In this document: piece after piece, positions 11,114-22,100 of the stretch | Layout: the number at the start of each line of letters is the position of its first letter | Numbering within the stretch: the stretch's first letter is position 1 | Assembly: GCA_050084985.1 (NCBI GenBank) | Contig: JBITNC010000002.1 | Location: 17,670,001 to 17,734,000 of the forward strand | From: Nageia nagi | Taxonomy: Eukaryota > Pinophyta | Direction: 5' to 3' | Length of the DNA: 64,000 nt | The notes under the pieces: model-generated | The model's database searches: none | The model's input: only the letters and a program-made list of their open reading frames with translations | What the model was told of the DNA's origin: nothing | Translations under genes and position numbers: made by a program

Positions 11114-11900
11114 TGTGACGTCCCCCTTGCATGGATGTAATTGATTGTGGAACCCAACAAGTTCCTCTTGTAGTATATGTTATTATTGCATTGTACTTTC
11201 ATGTTTGTAACTTGGGATAGAAGACTTAATGGGTCAATGGACCCCACTATGAGCCCCAAGTGGGACGTCTCCCTCCCAAGCTTAGATTAGGTGTTATTAT
11301 TGTACTTGGAGATCCCGATCTTGATTTTGGGAATCCCAAGATCTATTACTACACTTGGATGGATAGGCACCTATATGCACGCACTAGCCTTGGGGAGGCT
11401 CCCATACCCCCACGTTGGCCTAGCATGACACCTAGACAACACACATGACCCCTGACCAACATGGGCATGCGCAGGGCTCCTAGACCCCCACATTGGCATG
11501 CCTAACCCCTAGGCACCCACGTTGGGAATTTTGGGCCCCCAGGAGGTTAACGTTGGGATTAAGGAGACAGGTGATGACTCCGAGGTGAGATCCATATAGG
11601 GTTGAGTGTATAAAGGGACATTGGAGCCTCATTACTGGATATATTTGATTATACATTTATCTCCTGATATTGTCCTGTGGACACAAGACTTACAGTGCTA
11701 AGCAATCCCCTAGGTGCAACATCTAGGAAGGCTTTCAGGCTAAGGGATCATAATCGTCTACGGCATTGGTGCAGCACCCTTGCCCATCCGATGGTATTCC
11801 GAGGTATAGTTTCTACCTTCAATGGTTAGCCAAGGTTTGAAGAGGGCTCTTTTGGTTGAGAGGATTCATATTCTGAGGGAGCAATATTGTCCATGCTTGC
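11114..11900 (+). repeat. Putative 3' LTR of the gag-protease element
   Basis: Starts TGTGACGTCCCCC after a purine-rich tract, as in gypsy LTRs that start TGTAATGTCCCC. It contains a TATA-like TATAAAGGG near 11610. GC-rich segments at 11390-11540 reuse the CCCACGTTGG motif of the minisatellite. The right end is not defined and no 5' partner is in the window, so this is an inference from position and termini. Confidence 0.45.
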
Positions 11901-11949
11901 ATTGTTGGATTATTATTGTGCATGCATGCTTGTGTAAGCCATACGTTGG

Positions 11950-12931
11950 CATTATAAAAGTTTCAATATTGATGTATGGTAGTTGATGCCAGACTTTGGC
12001 ATTATTGTGTTGTGTATGCTTAATTCGAATGCCCTAGACCAGACGTTAGGGTATATTTGCATTGTTTGAGTTGTTTGCACTTGATATTGTATTTGTATCT
12101 TTATAGAAATCCTCCTCAAGGTATTGTGCTTGTATACTTGCTTGGTCCAAAGTAAGTGGATCAAACAGCATGATGGTTCTTCTAATATGAATATGAAGCC
12201 CTCCAATGTACTTCACCGATGCTTGATGATCTTTCAAAGAAACCCCAATCATAGTGGCTAGCTTCCTAAATTTTGTGGTATAGTCTTGGATAGATTGCCC
12301 TCTTTGTTGCCTAAGAAATTACCATTTAATAAGTTGCTTATTGTGATGTCCCAACCGATAGAATTGATCCTCAAGTAACTTCTTAAAGTCTACCCAACAA
12401 GAGATAGATGGTTGGCTATCATGCTTAAGGGATTCTACATGGCTTTCCCACCAAATAAGTGCATGACCCCCCATTTTTAATATTGCTAATGAAATCTTTT
12501 GCTCATCAATAGACACACCTTGGACTAGAAAATATAATTTGAGGTGCTTGAGCCAATTGATCAACTTCTCAACATCAACATCCCCCACAAAAGTTGGAAT
12601 GTCCAACTTGGCTTCCACCTTGAAAGGAATGGCTAAAGAAGAAGAGCTAGCATTCTCATTATTTCTAGACTGTCTATTAGTTTGTCTAGTCTCCTCATTT
12701 CTAGACTAATTCCGATTTCTCATCATCTCCATGAATCGAGTCATATGTTGTTCCATTGCAACTTTTCTCAAAATCTAACTTTGTCATTCTTAAGACCAAT
12801 TGTCCTCCTTCATCTCTTTCCATATTGGTTTTCCTTGTCTCTCTTCTACCAATATCAAGATTAAACGGAAAAAACTCCCTATTATGGGATCTTCTACCAT
12901 GCATCCACAAGCCTCTTTAAGAACAAGCTTC
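11950..12931 (-). pseudogene. Gypsy gag fragment
   Basis: Minus-strand gag between a primer-binding site (12932-12943) and about 11950. The main open segment at 12319-12618 has AKLDIPTFVGDVDVEKLINW, KMGGHALIWWESHV and WVDFKKLLEDQFYRLG, the typical Retrotrans_gag capsid pattern. Continuation toward 12100 (VSLKDHQASVKYIGGLHIHI) resembles the next part of gag. The N-terminal part (12701-12910) is charged and has no motif. No protease or RT follows, so the element is truncated on its 3' side near the preceding LTR. The gag differs from that at 8920-9130. Confidence 0.8.
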
Positions 12932-12943
12932 GCTCTGATACCA
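12932..12943 (-). promoter_or_regulatory. Primer-binding site (initiator Met tRNA type)
   Basis: The minus strand reads TGGTATCAGAGC, the plant initiator tRNA-Met complement used by many LTR elements. It lies two bases from the putative LTR end at 12946 and upstream of a gag on the same strand. Confidence 0.85.
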
Positions 12944-12945
12944 CA

Positions 12946-13545
12946 TGATTTGTAATCATTCGTAAGCTTTGCTATTATGGGATCGTCAAATACAGATTTA
13001 TTAAACATTATTATGTCAATGTTCTATCATGTATATGTCTTAACAAATTCAGTAAAATATCTATGATGAACAATAGTAATTTAATTTACAAGCAAACACA
13101 CATAAAAATGACAAGTAATTATATTGGTTCCTCCCGGTGTGAGAGTACATCTAGTTGAATGGAGTTTGGAATTATATGGCCCAAAATGAAGATTTACAAT
13201 GACAAGAAATGAAGCAAGTATATTGCCTTCAACAACCTTTAACCCCTTATGTAGTCTACAACACTCCTTGGAACTCTTCAACCTCCAAATCAGGTTTTCT
13301 ATAGGTCTACAACACTTCTCTAAGCCCTTCAAACTCAAGAATCATGAAAAACATCTACAACCTCAATAACTTGTCTTCTTGTTCTCTAACCCCTCCAATG
13401 AAGGCCAATGAAGGCCTCTCAAGGTTATATATGAAGATTTGACGCTCCCTGAACGGTTATACACCTTTCCAACTCCTCAAGATCCTTCAAAACGCCTCCA
13501 ACCGCTTCAACTTCTCCCCAAGACCCGTTTTGGTCTATCAACATT
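12946..13545 (-). repeat. 5' LTR of the gypsy gag fragment (about 600 bp)
   Basis: On the minus strand it starts TGTTGATAGACC (13545), ends GATTACAAATCA (12946) next to the primer-binding site, and holds a TATA-like TATATAA near 13430. It also shares the phrase GGTTCCTCC...GAGTACATC in the plus orientation with the copia LTRs of this window. Boundaries rest on the TG/CA termini and the PBS; the 3' partner LTR is not visible. Confidence 0.65.
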
Positions 13546-16034
13546 GGCGCTAAGATGTATGACATAAGCATAAAAATGAACTCATCCAATACTATTGAAT
13601 TGAACTCTGAAAACTAAATATCAAACTCCCCAAGAACCCCAACATTAGCACTATCAAACAATGTATTTTCTTCAGGGAAGACTCGGATCACAATCGGGTC
13701 ATGTCGTTTCCCTCGGGTTGATCGTTTAAGAGGCAATGTAGAATACGAAGACATCAAAACATCTCCAAAACACCCCTAAGATGCAAAATTATCAAAAACT
13801 ACTATCTCCCACAATCTTTAAACACCATTCCTCACTAGGTCTAGCATTGTGCTCCCTGCAATGTTGGCGCTCAACTTTTAGCAAGCAATGTACCAGAATT
13901 CATTGCATCACATCAATTATCGAAGCATGGGCATTCTTTGGCTGATATGCACTCATAGACAATCAATCTTCGAATCATATATCGGATTAAGGTTATTGGG
14001 ATTTACATATATTGGAGGTAATATTGGAAATACACATTATTATAATTATCTTGGTGAGACAAACCTAATTGTGTAGATCTCCCAATAGGCAATTATAGTT
14101 CCACCTCTATCAAAGGTATTGTTGGACATGCACGATATTCCAATCACCTTCATGAGATGAATCTAATGGTGTTGATCTCTTGATGGTGTTTCCTTTTTTT
14201 CGTTCTTAACTAAGTACTAGTTTGACAAATCTAAAAGTGGGGTTAAAGAAAAAAACATCGTGAAAATAAAAAGGAATATAAACAAATAGCAGAACTAACA
14301 TGTGAACTCCACGATTCCAGAAATCATAAGTGACCAATCATAGCAATATGCAAGACCAATTAACAATGGAATATCATTCGAAATTGTCAAATCCACAATA
14401 ATGAATAATAAAAGCTTGCAAGGAGTAATCAATAAGAGATCCAGAAAGTTATCGACACTTCAAAGGGTAACCTCCTAAATATATGTGCGAATACCAAACT
14501 GAATAAAATGATAATATGATGTCTAACAAATACTCCCATTTATATGTAAATATGATCACTGCACTAATCTCTATCACCTGCAGCCAACCTATAGCCAACT
14601 CCTTCAATGATATAAAAGCTAATTATGTGGAGGTTATAACAAAGTCATGTAAATATGCTTACTGCACTAATCTCTATCACCTGCAGCCAACCTATAGCCA
14701 ACTCCTTCAATGATATAAAGGCTAATTATGCAATTATGCAGGGGTTATAACAAAGTCCTGGCCAGTCTAATTTGGTCTCCCTAGGTGAGTCATAGGAGTC
14801 TGTGAAGAAAATTGACAAAGCATATCCGAACTATAGTAGCAAATTTTATAAAATGCATTGTTGAATTTTGCAATTTACAAGGTTATTAACATTGTCCTGA
14901 GTGGGGTGAAGGAGTCACGAGGTGCATGTGAAGCAGATTTCATCTGGGTTCCCTTGTATATATAAATATGCACATAACTTCACTGGGTTTGAAATAAAGT
15001 AGGCTAATGGGTTAATACTTAATACATTCACAGCAATAAATTGCCAATTACCTTATTTATATGGCAAATTCACCTAATGAACAACATCTCAGTAGATGAC
15101 GCCCTAGTTATGCCTTTATATATCTAGAGCCAACAAATCTAGACAACAAAGTTAGAGACCAAACGGTTCTGTAAAAACTAAGAACATAACATGACACTGT
15201 GATAGAAGAAGTAAGAGAGGCTAATAGATATTACACAGGAAAAACGGTATAGGCAAAGATTATTTGTTGGTCATAGCTTAGCCAACATGCCTGCTGATGT
15301 ATAAGGCCCTCTTATACAATCAAGGCAACTTTGTATAAATCTGTACCTCCATCAATTTCAACCCTTCAAGTAAGGTTCAAATTTTGTTCAAAGTTTTATT
15401 CAAGCATTATTCCTTAGAATTTTAAAATGGCCTTCTCTTGTAACAGAATTGCTCAGAAGGGCGGCAACTTTTCTCTTCATATGTATTAGTGCAAATTTGA
15501 ACTCTTTCAGTTTCAACCATTTAAAGTAAGATTCAAATGTGATTCACATCCAATCTATTCAAGCACTCTGGCTATTCCTTAGAATGTTGAAATGGAAGTC
15601 TTGTGACAAAATCACTTGTTAAATGAAAGATCCTTTATCTGTCTTCTCACCAGACAACCTTGAACTCCATTATGAATTCTCATTATTCTCTGCTATAGAA
15701 AAACATTTCAAAAGCGAACCGGGCATCCTTCAGATTAGTCTACAAATATACAGTAAAGTAAAGCAAGGGTATTGGATTGCATGTTGATGCTTAGACTTAA
15801 AACAATTAAAGTGGAAAAGATGCATGCTGTAAAACCAGTCCCAAAAGATTTGCACAATTGTATCCACTAAACCAAGCATTATGACCATATTATTCACTTT
15901 GCTACAATTCATAAGAAGTTAAAATACATGGAACTGTATGACTCAGGAAACACATGTACTTCAGTTCTATGAACACATGTATCAACTACAGTCACATCAG
16001 AAGGAACTCATACATAAAAAACAACTGTACTCAC
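13546..16034. other. Non-coding stretch, part of carrier intron 6
   Basis: No coding region is recognised. It contains two tandem duplications: a 103-bp unit at about 14545-14760 (GCACTAATCTCTATCACCTG at 14561 and again at 14664) and a diverged duplication of about 154 bp near 15354-15660. The rest is AT-rich intron-like sequence. Confidence 0.6.
14545..14760. repeat. Tandem duplication, 103-bp unit
   Basis: Two nearly identical copies share TCTCTATCACCTGCAGCCAA and GTTATAACAAAGTC; the second copy has a short insertion before GGGGTTATAAC. It creates a spurious ORF at 14516-14713. Confidence 0.9.
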
Positions 16035-16147
16035 CACTCCAATCACTGATGGCAACCAGCCTTTGTAAACAGCTCTTGTGCCTTCCTCCGCATAACAGTT
16101 AATAATGCATGGAACATACCACGATACTGGTTAGGACAGTTTGTTGT
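16035..16147 (-). pseudogene. ADNT1: ADNT1-like exon 6 with 1-bp deletion
   Basis: Acceptor GGGTTGCAG, then TTNCPNQYRGMFHALLTVM in phase. One G is missing at the expected Arg-Glu-Glu (near 16086-16089), so the following EEGTRAVYKGWLPSVIGV reads only in the next frame. The exon is 113 bp where 114 is expected. Donor GTGAGT at 16034. The lost base is in a short G run, so a sequencing or assembly error is possible. Confidence 0.85.
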
Positions 16148-19100
16148 CTGCAACCCAGATGACCATAAAGGCAAAACAAAATTTTCTTTAAATATGATAT
16201 GGAAATACAAGCAGTACTAAAGAAACAATCTGATAAAGCAGCAAGCATTTCACTTCCAAACAACTTACAACCCAAAGGAACATCTGTTTTTCTGTTCAAA
16301 ATACCTGAACAGTCAGTCTTCCACGAACCATATCCATTGGATAAGTTGCAGACATTGCAATTATTCCAGCACAAGCCCCTGCTGCAAGGCGTGAAAGAGG
16401 TGTATGCTCCACATTTTCTGCACAGAGCATTTGAATTAGCTCTGTACTATTACGAAAAATTAAAACTCAAATTATACTACAGAGTTGAGAATACATGCAA
16501 TAGTTTTCTAAAACGTTCATAGATTTCTCTAATTATTTGTCCTAAATGGCACAAAACGTTTTCCTAACTCAATTAGCACAGTATATTTCATAAAAGTGTA
16601 AATATGACTGACACTTGTCCCTGGAGATTGACCACTAGGTAGAATTTCTTATTTTGCATGTATTATATTTAAGATTGACCTCTACATTATTTTCAGTTTT
16701 TACTATGTTATCAATGGATATTACACTTAATCGGATGTGTAATGGAATCCCTACTGCTTTAATAGCATCTTAAGGCTAAGATTTATTGTAAACTATTTTA
16801 TTTTATAGATGCGTTGCTTATCTAAACGCTGAAGTCTTTGAGCCCACTACAGGTTAGACTTCTTCCTCTATCACGCTTTCATCTTGTTGGAACTCGTTAT
16901 ATCTTACTTGGGTATGATTGTTCTTATTAATACTTTGTGTAATAAGAATAAATGTAAATGTAGATACCCAAGTATGTGGAGAAATATTAGCTCGCTTATG
17001 TAAAAGTATCATCCATTGTGTAAAAGAAATGGTTGGGCAATAACCATCACGCAATGTGTGGGCTGCTAGATCTCTTGCACTCTTCTATAGTTGTGCTTTC
17101 ACAAATAGTGAACATAGAAGTAGCATTGCAGATCTCTTGCACTCTTCTATAGTTGTGCTTTCACAAATAGTGAACATAGAAGTAGCATTGCGAGTACTCT
17201 ATGGGTAAAGAATTCCGAAGTAAACTTTGGCAATTTGAGCTGTTGTTATTGTATTCACTATTTAGAGTAATAAATCATCAGTTTGAAGTGGATGTTTGTT
17301 CTCTACTGTTGCAGATAAGTTTTGCCATTATAAATATTTGTCTACTTTGTGTAATTGATGTTATAGTGTTTCATGTCGTAGGATAGTTTATTTTGCAAAA
17401 TGTGTTGAGTTTTGAATGCATACTGCAATAGTAGCTTTGCTTTCTTGATTAAAGAATCCTTCAAGTGGTATCAGAGCCTTCCAAGGTAACAAAGGTTCTG
17501 CTGAAAAAGTACATCTAAACCCTCTTATCATTTACAATCTGCAACTTTTATTCTATGGAATATAATATATCTGTAGCTTACAGTAACAATAGTTCATTCA
17601 CGGAGTATTCTGTGATATTATTCACTTATTACTCATTCATGGTAACATTTAAAAGAATAAGAAAATGAACTGCATTAGTTGTTTGCTCACGTTTTACTAT
17701 AATATTCAGTTCATTCTATTCATTAAGCTTTCCTGAGTTTTTCATCAAAAGCGTCACATGTATTTTAAGGCAGCACTGCGCTATTTTCTGTCAACCTCAC
17801 GTAGAGTTTTGCTTTGTTTAGAAAATAGTCAGTTTCTATTTCAAAAGCATTGCAGTATATCTGACTCAATATGTATGACTCTGAATTATCTGACTCAATA
17901 TGTATGACTCTGAATTATCAAAGGTGACAGCCATTAAAATTAACATCTAAAAAATTTTATCTTATGTGCTATCATTTTTTATTTTATGTATGATTTATAT
18001 TATTATGCTGAAAAAAATATTAGAATGCAATTTTATTATGCCTCAAAAATAATGTTCTTTTGCACAACATTATTAATACTGTTATTATGCCTCAAAAAAT
18101 AGTGTAAATATCTTCTTCGAAATTTTGAAAAAAAATTACCAAGAAAAACAATAACAATACCATTTTTTTTATTTTTCTAATTGTAAAAACTAGCTGACTA
18201 TTATAAAGTTTAAAAAATAAAATTTACATACTGAATACAAAATAAATGTTCCAACACCAATTATACATTAAATGATCTATATATAACAATATAATTTATG
18301 CTGAATTATACTACAAGTACTTGATTCATAACAGAAAAGATGAAATTGTTGATTTACCTTTGCATGCATGTTTCTAGGGTTTCTGCTTTGTTAGTTTGCC
18401 CATCATACCGCACATTTCCTTTTGGTACTATGCAAGACATTTATAGATTTGCCATGTGTCTGCATTAGCATCCCCTTGGGTGGTGTTGTCTTAACCATTT
18501 AATGGCAGCCTCTCACACGGCAGCCTCAACAAATGCTAAAGCTACCGAAGCAAAGACCGGCACCAAGGAAACATCCCTACAAATTTGCCCCAAAGATTTT
18601 TCACAAGGTAAAAGCTTTGTTCCTATTGTTCCCATTACGCTGTTTGAATTTACTAATGCTTGTCAATGATATAAAAGTCACCACCTTGTTGGGTATTTTC
18701 TAGGTTGTATCTCAAACGATACAATGGTTCGTACTTGGGTCTATGAAGTTTGGCATCCCCATGGGATAAAAGTTTAAAATATCCAAAACCTTACAAAAAG
18801 TTTTTCTTCTTTTCCACCTTTTGTACATTGTCCAAGCTCAAAAGGCCTCAATCATGGCCCATGGTCTATGCGCAACTCATTGCTTATTTTGCAGCCTTAC
18901 TCCTATGACTTTACAGTCAATGATGAAGCATCATTGGAAGTGCATATTTGGGTTGAGTTCCTTGGTTTTCCAACTCCCTTTTGGCCCTTTTTACAATCTC
19001 TGGTAGCCCCCATTGGATAATTTGTCCATTTGGAGCCAAAGTGTATTTTCTTTGTCCAGTGTGTGTCTATAAAAGTCGAACTCTCTAAGGACATGCATGA

Positions 19101-22100
19101 TTGCATTGACTTGAATATTGGGGACCACACCATTCAAAAGGGAGTGGTATATATTAATTTTTCCAACACATGCTACCATTGCTAGTAAGCTGCTCATAAG
19201 ATAAAAGTGCCCCCTCATGGAAGGCAAGTTCAAAGCTCATGCTACTTACCCTCCTTCCTCCTCCATCCCAACGGTTCCTTCTAATGGAGATAGAGGTGGT
19301 TTGGAAGGATGGACTATTGTGGTGAACTAACGTAATCATCAACCCAAGCAATAGGAAATTGTGATGGAGTCTAATCTCATTCCACCGCCGACCCCAACTG
19401 ATACCCCACCAACATCATCAGACATGTAAATAATCCCTGCTACCCTGGCTCTACTAGTACCACCTATATCCCATCCCACCTTAGTAACTCATAAAGCTTG
19501 GTCTAGCACATCATTTTGCCTCAATAGTGGTGAAGATTACCTCCCCTGATAATCCAAGACTCCTCTCCTTGGAAGTTTGTTTTTGCAACCTTCAGGCAAG
19601 CCTTTCCTGAAGCAATGCAAGTCTTCAAGGTTCGTCGGTCTCATAGCCCTTCACAGGACGGCTCAGATTTTCACCTTGATAAATGCCACCAAATGGAAGA
19701 AGTTCATCGTCAATAGCCCTACTTCCAAGATAACTCTAAACAATTCACTTCGAACTCATTCAAAACTCTTGGAGGTCTAGGTGATGTAGAAGATATTGGG
19801 GAAATTATGCACCTCGACAAGTCCTCATGATTTTTTGCTCCTGGAATGTAAAGAGGACTAACAACCACAATTCAAAAAATACATGGTTTGTTGCGAGATG
19901 ACACTTGGTTCACCTGGTCCAATTTTCAACCTATGTATGCCATGATTTTGAAAATGTTAGACAGAGCCATGCTCATTCAGTCTTCTAATTTTCATTTCAA
20001 TCACCTTTCTTTTGCATCCCCCTTCGTGCTTACCTTGTCAAACACCACGATTATGCACCCATCATACTTGATGTGGCTTTGAAGTCTCCTCAACCTCACC
20101 ACTATCAATCCCAATTCTATTTGAATGTCTCTTTTCTTTAGCATTCTACCATGAGAACTCATATCATTTGAATCTAAAACATGGTTCCCCGACCACTCAG
20201 ATCTGATGGATGGATTTCTCGATGGAACCATGCCATTTCCCACATGACCAACTTATTGAGAACCCTTGATGAGGAAGTAGCCAAATAGAGAAGAAATGCC
20301 AAACTGGCTCTCGAAGCAAAGTTGGTTGCAACTTTAGTCTACCTTGAAGCTTTCCCCTTTAGCTCCACTCTTCAAGCCCATGTAGAAACCTTGAGACATG
20401 AGCTTACGAAAGCTAACATGAGGATCAAGGTGCTCAACTTCATGCCAAATTGTATGGCTTAAAATTGGGTAAAAAGTCTCAAAAGAGTTCTTTAAGAAAT
20501 TGAGGCCTCTTCCTCATACTACTCAATTCCAAGCTCTTCAAATCGGTGTAGAGCATCTTACTTCCCTTCCTAACATCACAACTACTTTTGTACACAATTA
20601 TCAAAATGTGTTTGCTTCTCAAGCTCTCACAAAGGCCAAATAACTAGCCCTTGTAAACTGTCGAGAAGTTGTTCTAGAGCAGTGTGAGGCACCACTTACT
20701 CTTGAGGAACTCTCACGAGCTCTTTCTATGATGGCTAATCGTAAAGCACCTAGTCTGGATGGTTTTTTCAACGAGTTCTACAAAGAATTTTGGAATATGG
20801 TTGACCCAAATTTGTTTAAAGTTTACCAGGAGGCTATAACAGGCTCCTTAGATAATATTTTCAATAAAGGCAACATCAAATTCATCCCCAAATCTAAGGA
20901 CCATAAACTTATCACCAATTGGAGGCCAATTACTTTGCTTCAAGGTTACATGGAGTATCAAGGATGGGAAACGCGGAAACGTATATCCAGAAACGGCAGG
21001 GGATGGAAACCCAATTTTAAGAAACAAAGAGGGGATGGCAAAGAACTAACAATATATATAATAAAAACCATAAATTTAAAAACCTACGTTTATACGCAAA
21101 TAATCACAATTGAGGGGGAAAACGAAAAAATCGCCAAAAATTCGAAAATAAATCACATATTCGAGAATATTCAGATTTTTGTCAGATAATCGCCGGTTTT
21201 TTGTCGGATATTCAGATGTTTGATGTTTTTGAGGGATCTTTTTTTGTTTTTTGCAAATTCAAAGAAACATTGCCAAATGTATTTCGAAATTTATGTACTC
21301 ACTATGTTAGTATGCAGCATATGCACTATGCAGTATTTTAATACAAAAAACATGTTGTCCTCATCTATAATGCAATATCATGTGTTTTGATAATAGAAAA
21401 TAGCACCTACTTTTCAGTTTTCAAGACTGTTGTAATAGCAAATTACTGTGTTTTTGTAATGTGTTTTGGTAATGTTTAAATCCTATCTTGCAAATGATTG
21501 TTGTAATAGCGAATGACTGTTGTAATATTTAAAGCAAAAAAATTAAATGACTGCTGATATATTTTATCTGCATTTTTTTTGCCGAATTTTTGTCGAATTT
21601 TTGCTGAACTTTTGCCAAATCGCCGATTAATCTCCTCAGCAGGGAAAACGATTAGTGGCGAGGAGCGAACTTTAGAACACTGATTAAAACTACAAAAAAT
21701 TTAACTTACTAAGCCTGAAAGTGAATATTGAATACAATTTATAAAAACTTTAAAATTTAAATTGAAATTCTCATATTACAATTGAACAAAATATAAGTTA
21801 TTAAATTTTGACAAAGTCTCGATCAACTGCTAGCTGATTGCTTGTATATTATGAATTGGTGAGAGTTGTTATAATGTAAATATTTAATATGTTGAACTTC
21901 ATTTCTACTAATCAATAGTAAGCATGCATTTGAGCCTTGATGTCTACTATTATTCATATGGTTGTGATATGACATTGACTGTTTTTCATTCATATTATGT
22001 GACAACATTGTGATCTTAGTATTGAGTAATAAAAGTTGTGCCTCGTTCAAAATACAAGGTGTTAGTTTTACTTCTAACTTAAGTCATTAATTGAAGATCA

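Larger units (their letters stand above)
8576..11900 (+). mobile_element. Gypsy-type gag-protease element without visible RT
   Basis: Plus-strand LTR element, split at its 5' end by copia 1. Reading on from 8576 it carries gag, a zinc knuckle, an aspartic protease, a 30-bp minisatellite and then a putative 3' LTR near 11114-11900. No RT, RNase H or integrase is recognisable between protease and LTR, so it is either a non-autonomous derivative (similar in idea to TR-GAG elements) or has an old internal deletion. The right limit is approximate. Confidence 0.65.

Noticed and set aside
16199-16522. 107-codon plus-strand ORF
   Set aside because: Antisense to carrier exon 5 and intron 5; the minus strand has the conserved protein and splice sites.
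17466-17477. TGGTATCAGAGC read as part of a tRNA gene
   Set aside because: It is the complement of the 3' end of initiator tRNA-Met next to an LTR end, i.e. a primer-binding site; no cloverleaf surrounds it. The same holds for 12932-12943 and 49076-49087.
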